In this document: positions 35,264 to 44,448 of the stretch, one piece after another
Position numbering within the stretch: position 1 is the first letter of the stretch
Layout: the number at the start of each line of letters is the position of its first letter
Source: Bog-473 sp963800725
GTDB taxonomy: Bacteria > Actinomycetota > Acidimicrobiia > Acidimicrobiales > RAAP-2
Direction: 5' to 3'
Length of the DNA: 64,000 nucleotides
NCBI GenBank assembly: GCA_963800725.1
Contig: CAWDCE010000035.1
Location: 1-64,000, forward strand
Position numbers and translations under genes: made by a program
Notes under the pieces: generated by a model
The model's input: the letters and a program-made list of their open reading frames with translations, nothing else
Database searches by the model: none
What the model was told of the DNA's origin: nothing

Positions 35264-37099
35264 TCAGGGAATGAGCTGAGTACCTCCACCGCTGCTGCCG
35301 CTGCTGCCGCTGCTGCCCGAGCCACCCGAGAATCCCCCGGCACCGAACGGATTCGTGCTTGAGCCACTACTCCCCCCGCTGGACGCGTTCTGCTGCTGGG
35401 CCTGGGCCTGGCTCCCCAGCGTCACCGATACCGTGTGCTTCTCGTTGCCGACGTAATAGGTGATCTGGATGCTCTGGCCGGCCTTGGCCTGCTGGACGAC
35501 GCTTTGGAGCGACTCAGAAGAGGTGATGGCCGTCCCGTCGATGTCGACGATGACGTCACCTTGCTCGAGACCCGCCTTGTCCGCGGGTGAGCCCGCGATG
35601 ACGTCGAGGATGACGGCACCAGTGGTCGGCGTGAATCCGTACTGCTGGCGCAGTGCGGGGGTCAGGGTCGTGATGTCGACCCCGAGGTAGCCGCCCGAGT
35701 TGCTGGCCGGACCACCCTTTTCGAGCTCAGGGATGAGCGATTCGACCTGGGCGATGGGGATGGCGAAGCCGATGTTCTGGGCGTTGGTGCCATCGTTTGA
35801 GGTCCCGGCGACCGCGGTGTTCATCCCAATGACCTGACCCGAGGTGTCGATGAGCGGGCCGCCCGAGTTACCCGGGTTGATGGCGGCGTCGGTCTGGATC
35901 AGGTTCTGCAGGTTCTCCGACGCCGTCCCGGTCCCTCCCGCGGTCACCGATCGGCCCAGGGCCGACACGATGCCCTGGGTCACGGTCGGGGTGCCTGCGG
36001 CCAGGCCGAGCGCGTTGCCAATCGCCACGACGGCGTCGCCGACCTGGGTTTTGGCCGAGCTCCCGAACGTCACCGTAGGCAGGCCGGACACGTTGTTGAT
36101 CTTGAGCAGGGCTACGTCTTTGGTGGCGTCATAGCCAACCAGGGTGGCCGGGAGAGCTTTGGTCTGCCCGGACTCGGTCACCGTGATCGAGCCGCCGCTG
36201 GTGCCGGTGTAGAGCTCGATGACGTGGTTGTTGGTGATCACCTCACCGTTGGAGGTGATGATCATGCCGGTTCCCTCGTCCTCTTCGCCGCCGGCCTTGA
36301 CGTCGATGGAGACAACGGCGGGTATGACTTCTTTGACCAGCTGGGGAATGGTGACGTTGCCGCTCAGGACGGCGGCGCCCGGGGCGGAATTGCTCTCGTG
36401 GATGGTCACGCTCTCGCCGTTATTGTTGTTGTGGTTGATGAGCGCGGTGACCCCCGAGCCGACCAAGGCGCCAATGACGGCAGCGATGACGGCCACGGCC
36501 ACCCAACGGCGACCCTTGTGTGGGGGGCTCTGGGGGTCAGACGGCCAGCGCGGGTAAGGCGTTACCGGGGCCAAGCCACTCGCCGGGGCCGCTCCGCCCA
36601 CCTCTGTGCCGGCGGTGGCGACGGGAAATGGCCACGCTGGGGTGCCCTGGGCGGGCGTCGTGGCCACCGGTGCGCCCGGTGGCGCCCACCCGGCATAGCC
36701 GGGAGGCGGAATTGGGGTCAGCGGTGCCGCGCCCGGGGTGGGTGACCCGACCGGCGGCAAGGCAAAGGAAGGAACTTCGATGCCGCCCTCCGAGGTGCCA
36801 TCACCGGGCGTCGCCCCGGCGGCAGCGTCCGGTGCGGCCGGAGTGTCGTGGGCGCCTTGGCCATGGGTGGGCGGGGCGTCGACGGGGGGAACGGGGGTGC
36901 CGGCGGTCGCCGGGGTGGTGGGCCTCGCCCAGGCGAACGGCGCGGGGGGCGCTTGTTCGCCTGGTGAATCGCTCCGCTCGCCCACTGCGCCGGCGTCGTC
37001 GCCCCCAACGGGGGGAACGGCGTGCTCAGGGGGTCCGTCCGACGAATCTGAATCTTCTCGGCCAGGTGGGGACCATGGTGGTTCTAAGTCATCGGTCAT
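35264..37099 (-). CDS. htrA: HtrA/DegP-like membrane serine protease with PDZ domain
   Basis: 611 residues. A 185-residue Pro/Ala/Gly-rich cytoplasmic region is followed by one membrane helix (about 197-218), the S1C protease domain with the triad in NNHVIEL (His), ATKDVALLKI (Asp) and NPGNSGGPLID (Ser), one PDZ domain (GYLGVDI...AGLEQGDVIVDIDG) and a Ser/Gly-rich tail. It degrades or chaperones damaged extracytoplasmic proteins. ATG 37099 has AGAGGA upstream. Divergent from the 37269 gene. Confidence 0.9.
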   Translation of the reverse strand: MTDDLEPPWSPPGREDSDSSDGPPEHAVPPVGGDDAGAVGERSDSPGEQAPPAPFAWARPTTPATAGTPVPPVDAPPTHGQGAHDTPAAPDAAAGATPGDGTSEGGIEVPSFALPPVGSPTPGAAPLTPIPPPGYAGWAPPGAPVATTPAQGTPAWPFPVATAGTEVGGAAPASGLAPVTPYPRWPSDPQSPPHKGRRWVAVAVIAAVIGALVGSGVTALINHNNNNGESVTIHESNSAPGAAVLSGNVTIPQLVKEVIPAVVSIDVKAGGEEDEGTGMIITSNGEVITNNHVIELYTGTSGGSITVTESGQTKALPATLVGYDATKDVALLKINNVSGLPTVTFGSSAKTQVGDAVVAIGNALGLAAGTPTVTQGIVSALGRSVTAGGTGTASENLQNLIQTDAAINPGNSGGPLIDTSGQVIGMNTAVAGTSNDGTNAQNIGFAIPIAQVESLIPELEKGGPASNSGGYLGVDITTLTPALRQQYGFTPTTGAVILDVIAGSPADKAGLEQGDVIVDIDGTAITSSESLQSVVQQAKAGQSIQITYYVGNEKHTVSVTLGSQAQAQQQNASSGGSSGSSTNPFGAGGFSGGSGSSGSSGSSGGGTQLIP

Positions 37100-37268
37100 A
37101 TAGGTCCTCTCGAACGGACAGATCCGCCATGCCGCCACCAATGGAGGCAACCTTTGGCCATCGGATGGGACGCACGGCCATGTTACGGGATCGTCGAACC
37201 CCGTTGGCGGCGCCCGAAATGACCCTGTGTGCTCCATGAGGCCCGGGGCGCGGTAGCGTGTCCGCCGC

Positions 37269-38543
37269 ATGTCACGCCGGATTGATATCGAGTTAACGAG
37301 CAAGAGCAGCGACGGGTCATGGACCTGGCGCGCCGCAGGGGCTCGTCAGCCCAAGGGGGTGCTCGACGCGGCGTTGGTGCCCGACGGCGACGGGGTCGGG
37401 TCCGTGCTGCGCGCCGACGTCGAGACCGGACTCGAGGGCATCGAGGTCCTCTCCCTCTCCCCCATCAAGGCCAAGGCCCCCAAAGAGGCCGCTGACGGCC
37501 GCATCGAGGTTGTCGGGACCCCTCGCCGAGCTCCCGACGTCTCGGTCATCTTGGCGCCGGGATCGGCCAAGCGCTCTCGCCGCCGTGACGGTGACGACGG
37601 CGAGGACCGCAAGGATCGCAAGTCCAGCCGCCGCAGCGAAGGCACCGGCGGTGAGCGCCCGAGCGGCGGTGGCCGAGGGGCCGGAGGGGGCGGAGGTGCC
37701 GCAGGCCCACGTCGCCCGGGAGGCCGACGTCCAACTGAGCGCGGCGAGGGTCGCGCCGCTCGCGGGGAACGTCCGGTGGTGCCGACCTCGACCGTGCATC
37801 GCAACGCCATGCTCGCCACCCTTCGGCCCGAGCAGATCCCCGTGGCCGAACAGTTGCTCCGCGGTGGGATCCCTGCCGTGCGCCAGGCGATCGATGCGCA
37901 GAACGCCGCGGCCAAGACGTCGGGCAAGCCGCCGGCCTCCTCGGACGCCCTGATGGCGATGGCCGAGGAATTGCTGCCGGTGGTCAAGCTGGCCGAATGG
38001 AAGGACCGGGCGTCGGTGGCTCAGACCGCCGGCAAGGACTACCGCTTGCGCGAGCTGCGCGCCGTGGTGGCCGCCTCGCGCACCGTCATCCTCGATGACG
38101 AGGGCCGCGCCCTGGCCAAGTCGCTTCAAGAATCGCTCGACACCCGCGTCACGGCGCTTCGTGACGAGTGGCTGGCGCGGATTCAAAATGGCATCAAGGA
38201 GGGCCGGGTCCTCCAAGCCCTCGAAGCCTCCATTCGCCCACCCGAGCCAGGGACACGCTGTCCCGCTGACCTCGCGGTGCAGTTGGCCCAGGCCGCATCT
38301 GAGGCGATGACCGCCGACTTGGCGCCCGAAGAATGGATGCGTCTTCTCGACACCGTGGTTGCCTCTCCGGTCCGCCGCACCGTCAAGCCGGCTGGCATTC
38401 CCGACGACGAGGTGGCCAAGCAGGCCGCTCGCCACGCCGCAGGGATGGTGCCGGCCCTGGCCAAGCTCTTGGGATTGCGCATCCCGCCTCCGCCACCGCG
38501 GCGGGTCGTGACCGAGCGGCGCCTCAGTCCAGCCGGCGGTTGA
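37269..38543 (+). CDS. Conserved-looking hypothetical protein with RGG-like linker
   Basis: 424 residues in three parts: an N-terminal domain (1-75, SRRIDIELTSKSSDGSWTWRAAG), a basic disordered stretch (about 95-175) full of Arg, Gly and Asp, and a helical C-terminal domain (about 180-405). The charged, Gly-rich middle is like RNA- or DNA-binding linkers. I do not recognise a family. ATG 37269 is nine bases after TAGCGT and has no ribosome site. Its last 20 bases overlap the convergent GNAT gene. Confidence 0.65.
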   Translation: MSRRIDIELTSKSSDGSWTWRAAGARQPKGVLDAALVPDGDGVGSVLRADVETGLEGIEVLSLSPIKAKAPKEAADGRIEVVGTPRRAPDVSVILAPGSAKRSRRRDGDDGEDRKDRKSSRRSEGTGGERPSGGGRGAGGGGGAAGPRRPGGRRPTERGEGRAARGERPVVPTSTVHRNAMLATLRPEQIPVAEQLLRGGIPAVRQAIDAQNAAAKTSGKPPASSDALMAMAEELLPVVKLAEWKDRASVAQTAGKDYRLRELRAVVAASRTVILDDEGRALAKSLQESLDTRVTALRDEWLARIQNGIKEGRVLQALEASIRPPEPGTRCPADLAVQLAQAASEAMTADLAPEEWMRLLDTVVASPVRRTVKPAGIPDDEVAKQAARHAAGMVPALAKLLGLRIPPPPPRRVVTERRLSPAGG

Positions 38544-38985
38544 GCGTGAGCAGCCGGGCGCTGAAGCCGGCTGCTTCGAGACGCTGTTTGGCCGCACGGT
38601 CCCCGGGCAGGGCGAGCGCATCGATGTCGCAACATCCACGTTCGACGCACCAAGCGACCATGGCCTCCATGAGTGCGGTTCCGACCCCGACGCCGCGAGC
38701 CCCGACTTCGACGTAGCAGCACTCGATCCGCCCGCTCGGCTCGTTCGCCCCCGGGCGGGTGAAGTGCGACACGACGCCGAGTCCGACAACGGCCTGGTCG
38801 AACTCACCGACGAATCGGCCCACCGCGGTTGCCCTCGAGGTCCACTCGGCCAAGAGTCCGTCCCACGTTGCGTTGGCGGCGAGGATCGCGCCTCCACGCT
38901 GGGCCCGCACGGATTCGAGGGCCCGCCCCAAGAGGGCGGCCTCGCTGGCCCGGTCAGCGTCGGTGGCTGGTCGGGCCAGTTCCAC
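38524..38985 (-). CDS. GNAT-family acetyltransferase
   Basis: 153 residues. VVGLGVVSHFTRPG is the strand before the acetyl-CoA site, CCYVEVGARGVGVGTALMEAMVAWCVERG is motif A with the (R/Q)xxGxG/A loop as ARGVGVGTAL, and AAKQRLEAAGF is the usual C-terminal element. It would transfer an acetyl group from acetyl-CoA to an amine; substrate unknown. GTG 38985 starts it; the C-terminal codons overlap the end of the 37269 gene on the other strand. Confidence 0.8.
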   Translation of the reverse strand: MELARPATDADRASEAALLGRALESVRAQRGGAILAANATWDGLLAEWTSRATAVGRFVGEFDQAVVGLGVVSHFTRPGANEPSGRIECCYVEVGARGVGVGTALMEAMVAWCVERGCCDIDALALPGDRAAKQRLEAAGFSARLLTLNRRLD

Positions 38986-38993
38986 CGTTGTGC

Positions 38994-39803
38994 CTAGCCG
39001 AGCGATCCGTCGGGTTCGAGCGGGGGAACCCCGTCGATCAGCTGGCGGGTGCGGTTCAAGATGGTGCGCCGATTGCGGTGCGAGGCCTCGTAGCGGTGGA
39101 CCGCTTCGAGCTGGGCGACCTCGAGGCTCTCGAGCCGCCGCACGACCTGAGAGGCCGACAAGGTGTCATAGCCGGCCAGGGCGCGCTCGACGGCTGCGGT
39201 GTCGAGAGGGTCAGCGGCTGGCTTCTCGGCGGCGGCCGGTGCGGTCGGGGGGCCTTGGGTGGTGTCGTCGTACTCGGGTATCGGCGCATCAGGGCTGGCG
39301 CCGCCGAAGAGCGAGCCAATGCGCTCGCCCAGCGCCCGCTGCCCGGCGTGCACCACCATCTGGCCCAGTACACGCGCATTGCTGATCTGGTTCTCGACCC
39401 GGGTCCGGCCCTTGGTGACGATCTGTGGCCAGTCTTCGGCGACGGTCACGCACAGCCCGATCGGAGCAAACAACAAAACGTCGAGCGGCCCGGTGCCCGG
39501 CTCATCACAACCATCCCCTGTGTCCTCATCGGACGCAGGCGGATCGGACCTCGAATGATCGGCCGCAGTGAACGATGGCGTGGGATCGGCCGCAGTGAGA
39601 TCGGCCGCAGTGAGATCGGCCGCAGTGTGGCTGCGTGCGGTCGTGTCGTCCCGCTCGAAGGGCATAGGTGCGGGCGTGGGGTGGGCGTCGGCGCTCTCGG
39701 TCCCGTTGGCGCTGGGCGGCGCTGCAGCGCCCCCAGGGGCGTCTTGAGCCGCGGGCTGGTCGCCGCGGTCGAACCCTTCGTCGCTCAAGGGGCCCTCAGA
39801 CAC
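38994..39803 (-). CDS. Hypothetical protein with TAAD tandem repeats
   Basis: 269 residues. The first 105 are acidic and disordered, with TAAD(L/P/H) units encoded by a 15-bp repeat. A conserved-looking core follows (GPLDVLLFAPIGLCVTVAEDWPQIV, then KGRTRVENQISNARVLGQMVVHAG), with one weak hydrophobic stretch and amphipathic helices, and a helical C-terminus. I do not recognise the family; a peripheral membrane role is only a guess. The start overlaps the end of the DUF4193 gene, suggesting co-transcription. Confidence 0.65.
   Translation of the reverse strand: MSEGPLSDEGFDRGDQPAAQDAPGGAAAPPSANGTESADAHPTPAPMPFERDDTTARSHTAADLTAADLTAADPTPSFTAADHSRSDPPASDEDTGDGCDEPGTGPLDVLLFAPIGLCVTVAEDWPQIVTKGRTRVENQISNARVLGQMVVHAGQRALGERIGSLFGGASPDAPIPEYDDTTQGPPTAPAAAEKPAADPLDTAAVERALAGYDTLSASQVVRRLESLEVAQLEAVHRYEASHRNRRTILNRTRQLIDGVPPLEPDGSLG
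39557..39628. repeat. 15-bp repeat GATCGGCCGCAGTGA, four copies
   Basis: Copies at 39557-39571, 39584-39598, 39599-39613 and 39614-39628 (last base changed). The last three are directly adjacent. Each codes for TAAD plus one residue on the minus strand. Confidence 0.9.
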
Positions 39804-40290
39804 AGTCCCGGCAGAGCATCTTCTTCGAGTCAGCCAGTTGGCTCGGGTGCTTCACCAAGAAACAGGACCGGCAGACGAATTCGTCGGGCTGCTTTGGGAG
39901 CACCCGCTCGTTGCCTTCGGTCTTGTCCTCGACGTCAGTTGCCTCTTCGTCTTCGGGCTCGTCCTCGACGACGAGGCGCTCCTTCAAGATGACGTCCAGG
40001 CTGGCCTCGACATCCTCGTCCTCGGGCTCTTCTTCTTCCTCTTCGTCCTCGGCCTCACCGGTCTTTTCGACCACTGCCGCGGGCGAGGGGGTCAGGATCT
40101 CTATCTCTTCGATTTCGTCTTCGTCGTCGGCCACGACGTCGACGTCGAGGGGGTCGTCCTCTTCGATGTCCTCGAGGGCGTCCTCGTCGAGATCGACCTC
40201 GAGTTCGTCATCGTCGAGGTCATCATCAGCGTCGACGCTGACCACCTTTTTTCCGAGATCTTTGGGCATGTCCTTCTTCTTGGTTGCCAT
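39796..40290 (-). CDS. DUF4193 family acidic protein with C-terminal zinc-ribbon-like motif
   Basis: 164 residues from ATG 40290 (MATKKKD). The middle 100 residues are almost entirely Asp, Glu, Leu and Val. The C-terminus has CRSCFLVKHPSQLADSKKMLCRDC, here as CRSC...CRDC with 17 residues between the pairs, a likely zinc site, which is the DUF4193 hallmark. Function unknown. A -35/-10 promoter lies directly before the ATG. Confidence 0.8.
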   Translation of the reverse strand: MATKKKDMPKDLGKKVVSVDADDDLDDDELEVDLDEDALEDIEEDDPLDVDVVADDEDEIEEIEILTPSPAAVVEKTGEAEDEEEEEEPEDEDVEASLDVILKERLVVEDEPEDEEATDVEDKTEGNERVLPKQPDEFVCRSCFLVKHPSQLADSKKMLCRDCV

Positions 40291-40300
40291 TTGCCGCCGG

Positions 40301-40328
40301 AGCATAGACGGTCAGTGCACCGGGTCAA
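40301..40328 (-). promoter_or_regulatory. Promoter of the DUF4193 gene
   Basis: On the minus strand TTGACC (40328-40323) and TATGCT (40306-40301) are 16 bases apart. The ATG is 10 bases after the -10 box, so the mRNA has almost no leader. Confidence 0.6.
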
Positions 40329-40635
40329 TCACTTTTGGGGCCGAGCGGGGTGGTGGCGTCTCGGCGGTGCGGCCGGTGCGGCAAGGCGGTTGGGCCCGGG
40401 GATCTTTGGCGCCATTTCATCCTCCCGGGATACCCCGAGCGGATGAAACGTTCTCTACTCGACCCCCAGGCCGCCCTCCGCCTCTCACAGCATCCCCCCC
40501 TCAGCTACATCCGGCCGGGAAGCCTCATGTGCTGTAGGGGCGTTTGGGACTGCGCCGTACATTACGCACTGCCGGGCCGTTGGCGCCAAGGAGAACTGAC
40601 CCGCTCTCATCAGGCGCGATGTGAAACGTTCCTGG
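40329..40635. other. Intergenic region without a convincing gene
   Basis: About 300 bases between the DUF4193 promoter and the end of thyX. A plus-strand open frame beginning near 40335 contains CGRCGK and runs into the antisense of thyX; composition beyond the first 35 codons is not protein-like. Two similar 10-mers, GATGAAACGT (40442) and GATGTGAAACGT (40619), occur. No tRNA or clear terminator seen. Confidence 0.4.
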
Positions 40636-42262
40636 TCAGTGTGTTGAAGATTTTTCCGAACGTTTTCTCTCTGCTCGACGTTCGGATTCGAGCCGTTCAA
40701 GCTCGCTCTCGTCGTGGTCGACATAGGACATTGCTTGCGCGAGCGCACGATGTCCGGCCACTTCTTCAATGGCGCGGTGCATCTGTTGGGCCACGCGCCG
40801 GTAGGCCGGGTGGCCTTGCGCGCCCGAGCGCAATTCGATCAGGTGCATCGCCTCACGCGCGTTGAACTGCATCACGTAGCGGATGCGATGCGCGAGGGCG
40901 ACGGCGTAGGAGGCCTGCTCTGCGAAATTCGGGAGCAGGTCGCGATAGAGGTCTTCGGCGCGTCCGATGGTTGCGCCGTATTGGTCGGCGACGCCGGCTT
41001 CGGCGACCATCTCGGGCATGTCGTAGCCGAGGGAGATCCCGAGTCGTTGCCATTCGATGGTCAGCATCCGATGGCGTTGGAGGTCACGGAAGGCGCCGTA
41101 GTCGGTGACGAGTTCGAAGCGGTAGTCGGTGCGTTCGAAGGCACGCCCGGGCCGGTGTCGTCGGTTGCGCCGCTCACCGACATAGGCGCGCAACAACGCC
41201 ACGCGTTCTTCGTGATTGAGCAGGCGTACCCGGCGCAGGATCTCGGTCTCCGAACAGCGCAGATGGCTAAAACAGGCTGCGGCCAGGACTTTGTCCTCGC
41301 CCTCGGGGTCGAAACTGAGCAAGGTCACTTCTGCGTCGTCGTCGCGGAGATCCGCCGGCGGGTCATCGGGCCAGAGCCGCTCGATCACGCGGGCGGTGTC
41401 GTCGCGGGTCGCGGCCAGGTACGCGGTCCACTCTCCCCCGCGCTGCCACATCGACGCGTTGGAGGAACGAGGGGATCACCTTGCGCAGTTCGGTGAGCAT
41501 CATGTCCGCGTAAGTGCGGGCCTCGGGCAGGGGGTGCGACCGCATCCGCAGCAACAGCTGCTCGTAGGACTGTCCGGTCCCGTAGAGGCCAATGTTCGAC
41601 AGGCTGGCCGCAGGGAGCAGCCCGCGAAGCGCATCGAGCGACTTGGCCTTGACGGCTTGGCGGTACACGAAATCGCTGTCGCCGCTTTGCTGGGGGTAGC
41701 GGGCGGTGACGGCGGCCGAGAGAACCGGGAGCAACTCGCCATAGGTGTCAAAGACGCGGTCCATGTCACCGACGTAGCGCGCGCCGTAGGGGGATTCGAG
41801 AACCTCGCTCGGTCGAAAGTAGCGGTAGTGACCGCTCTCGAGCCGGTTGTTGTAGGCGATGTAACGCGTCGACTGCTCGAGGTAGGCCATGAGGCGCCCC
41901 CACTCGAGGATCTTTGAGAGCACGTTGGACGACTGCTCGCACGCGAGGTGTACCCCGCCGAGTTGCGCGACCGAATCATCGCCGTATTCGACGAAGACTT
42001 TCTCGTAGAGCTGTTCGGCCCGGGCCAGGCCGACGGTCGCGTCAAGGGAGATGTCACCCGAGATGTCGAGGTCGCGTACGAACTCGTCCAAGAAGAGCCG
42101 ACGCAGGCTTTTGGGGGATCGCGAATAGCGGGCGAACAACGCACCCTTGACGACCTCGGGCAGATTGACGAGGGCGAACACCGGGAGGTGCAAGTTGGTG
42201 ACGTAGCGGCGGAGAATGGCCTCTTCGTCAGCGGTGAATGTCTCTTCGACGTATGGGAACAT
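40636..42262 (-). CDS. thyX: Tandem ThyX-like FAD-dependent thymidylate synthase homologue, apparent +1 frameshift
   Basis: About 541 residues joined, twice the usual ThyX. The N-terminal half (ATVGLARAEQLYEKVFVEYGDDSVAQLGG, LEWGRLMAYLEQSTRYIAY) and C-terminal half (DYGAFRDLQRHRMLTIEWQRLG, AYAVALAHRIRYVMQFNAREAMHLIELRSGAQGHPAYR by motif) are each ThyX-like. The classic RHRxxSxxxxSxR signature is divided: the first half keeps EQSTRY, the second keeps RHR but with TIEWQR. Frames switch at 41436-41449 near a GCGCGGGGG run. ATG 42262 is nine bases after TAGGGT. Last gene of the proteasome-tat block. Confidence 0.78.
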
Positions 42263-42309
42263 GCCGAATCAACCCTAGGTTTGAGAAGCGGGCTGCGGGC
42301 GGATGGGTC

Positions 42310-44448
42310 TCAGCCGCCCGCCGCGGGCAGTCCGACCGCCACCACCCCGCGAATCAGGCACGAGACGGCCTCGTGGGCGCACCGGGCGGTGTCGGGGTCG
42401 GTCGCCACGTTGGCCACCTGTTGGACCAGGTCGGCCACCGATTTGATGGTCCGTACGAAGTCGCCGGGCGCCACATCGCCGATGTCGCGGGCCGCCACCG
42501 CGAGCGTCGTCTCGAACGTGGTGCCCCGGGCCCACGACACCACTGCGGTGGCGAGCCCGGCCGAGGGCTGGCGGGTCCGGGGCACCAGGTGGACCTCTTC
42601 GGTACTGCGGATGTGTTCGGCCAAGGACTCGAGGGCGAGGCAGCGTCCGGACAGATCGGCCAGCCGCTTCTCGCCCAGGCGGTCGGCCAAGGTGGCCCGG
42701 CGACGTTCTCGGCGGGCCGGCGGGCGGTGGCCGCGCTGTCCGGCCAGGCGGCGCGCCCGGCGTGGCTCGAAGACCACCGCCGAGACCACCCCGGCCAAGA
42801 TGGCGGGCTCGGTGCCGTCGAAGAGCCCGGCCCGCAGGGCCTCGGCGACCAAGAGGTCGGACTCATGGTAGATCCGGGCCAGCCGGCGACCCGAGGTGCT
42901 GAGGGACCAGTTGTCGATATAGCCGAGCTCATCGAGCACGGCCACGCGGTGGGTGAGCTGGAGCGACAAGAGGTCGGCCCGTTGGGCCTGCCACTGGGCA
43001 AAGGAGCGGTGCAGGACCTCGTTGGCGGCCTCTTGGTCGAAGCGTGAGACGAGATTGACGGCCAGGTTGTAGGTCGGGCGGAAGCTCGAACGCAGATCGG
43101 GCGGGGGCGCCATAGCCACCCGGGCCGCCTCGGCAAAGGTGGTTTCGTTCGACCACACCACTACGGCATGACCCTCTTCATCGAGGCCGCGCCGCCCGGC
43201 GCGGCCGGTGAGTTGGAGATACTCGCCCGAGGTGAGACTGGCCCGACCGGCCCCCCCGTACTTGGTGAAGCGTTCGATGACCACGGTGCGCGCCGGCATG
43301 TTGATGCCGAGCGAGAGGGTTTCGGTGGCAAAGACGACCCGCAGCAGCCCGGCGGCAAAGCACTCCTCGACGGTTTCTCGAAAGACCGGCACCAGCCCGG
43401 CGTGGTGGGCGGCGACCCCGGCCTCGAGGCCCTCGAGCCACTCGTCGTAGCCAAGGACCGACAGGTCCTCGTCGCTCAAAGTCTCGACGCGGTGCTCGGC
43501 GATGCGACGGATGGTGGTGCGTTCGTCGCGCTCGGTCAGGCGGACACCGTCACGCACCACCTGGCGTACCGCGTCGTCGCAGGCGGCGCGGCTGAAGATG
43601 AAGACAATGGCGGGGAGCAGCTCTTCGGCATCGAGGGCCGAGATGAGTTCGGTGCGCAGCGGCGAGCGGTACGGCAGGCGGGGCCCGCGTCCACGGGCCT
43701 GCCAGTTCTGGGGCCGACTGCCCATGGCCCGGCGTACCGCTTGATCGATGCGCTGACCCTCTCCCCCGGGCTTGCCGTTGGTCAACAACGGGAGCAGAAG
43801 CGTCTCGTCATCTTCGCGGCGCTGGGCGGCGAAGAGGTGACGCAGCACGATCGGGCGGTGGCGTTCGACGATCACGTCGGTGTCCCCGCGCACCGAGCGC
43901 AACCACTGGCCGAGCTCGCTTGCGTTGTTGACGGTGGCCGAGAGGCAGACGAAACGGATGTGGGCGGGCGAGAGCACCAGCACCTCCTCCCACACCCCGC
44001 CGCGGTAGGGGTCTTGGATGAAGTGGACTTCGTCGAGCACCACGGTATGGAGCCCATCGAGCAGGTCGGATCCGGCCAAGAGCATGTTGCGGAGCACCTC
44101 GGTGGTCATCACCACGACCGGGGCCTCGGGCCTGAGGGCGGTGTCCCCGGTCAAGAGACCGACATGGTCACCGCCGTAGGTGGCGCACAATTCCCCGTAC
44201 TTTTGGTTGGAGAGGGCCTTGAGGGGCGTGGTGTAGAAGGCTTTGGCACCGCTCAAGAGGGCCCGGTGGACGGCGTACGCGGCGACCAGGGTCTTGCCCG
44301 ACCCGGTCGGGGCGGACACGAGCACCGAATGACCGGCGTCGAGGGACCCGAACGCTTGGCGTTGGAAGTCGTCGGGCGGGAAAGGGAGTTGGGTTTCGAA
44401 GTCCCATCCCTCACCCGCCGTCGAGGCGGGCCAGGGGAACACGGTCAA
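42310..44448 (-). CDS. helY: Ski2-like DEVH-box helicase HelY
   Basis: 712 residues. Walker A SAPTGSGKT, motif Ia TTPLKALSNQKY, DEVH box VVLDEVHFIQD, SATVNNASE, motif V VFATETLSLGINMPARTV and motif VI QLTGRAGRRG identify a Ski2/Mtr4-like ATP-dependent RNA helicase. It is shorter than mycobacterial HelY (about 900 residues), mainly at the C-terminus. The ATG overlaps the tatC stop (four bases), the same tatC-helY order as in Mycobacterium tuberculosis. Confidence 0.93.
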   Translation of the reverse strand: MTVFPWPASTAGEGWDFETQLPFPPDDFQRQAFGSLDAGHSVLVSAPTGSGKTLVAAYAVHRALLSGAKAFYTTPLKALSNQKYGELCATYGGDHVGLLTGDTALRPEAPVVVMTTEVLRNMLLAGSDLLDGLHTVVLDEVHFIQDPYRGGVWEEVLVLSPAHIRFVCLSATVNNASELGQWLRSVRGDTDVIVERHRPIVLRHLFAAQRREDDETLLLPLLTNGKPGGEGQRIDQAVRRAMGSRPQNWQARGRGPRLPYRSPLRTELISALDAEELLPAIVFIFSRAACDDAVRQVVRDGVRLTERDERTTIRRIAEHRVETLSDEDLSVLGYDEWLEGLEAGVAAHHAGLVPVFRETVEECFAAGLLRVVFATETLSLGINMPARTVVIERFTKYGGAGRASLTSGEYLQLTGRAGRRGLDEEGHAVVVWSNETTFAEAARVAMAPPPDLRSSFRPTYNLAVNLVSRFDQEAANEVLHRSFAQWQAQRADLLSLQLTHRVAVLDELGYIDNWSLSTSGRRLARIYHESDLLVAEALRAGLFDGTEPAILAGVVSAVVFEPRRARRLAGQRGHRPPARRERRRATLADRLGEKRLADLSGRCLALESLAEHIRSTEEVHLVPRTRQPSAGLATAVVSWARGTTFETTLAVAARDIGDVAPGDFVRTIKSVADLVQQVANVATDPDTARCAHEAVSCLIRGVVAVGLPAAGG

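Noticed and set aside
39557..39628. CRISPR array
   Set aside because: The 15-bp repeats are directly adjacent, lie in a coding frame and have no spacers or cas genes.
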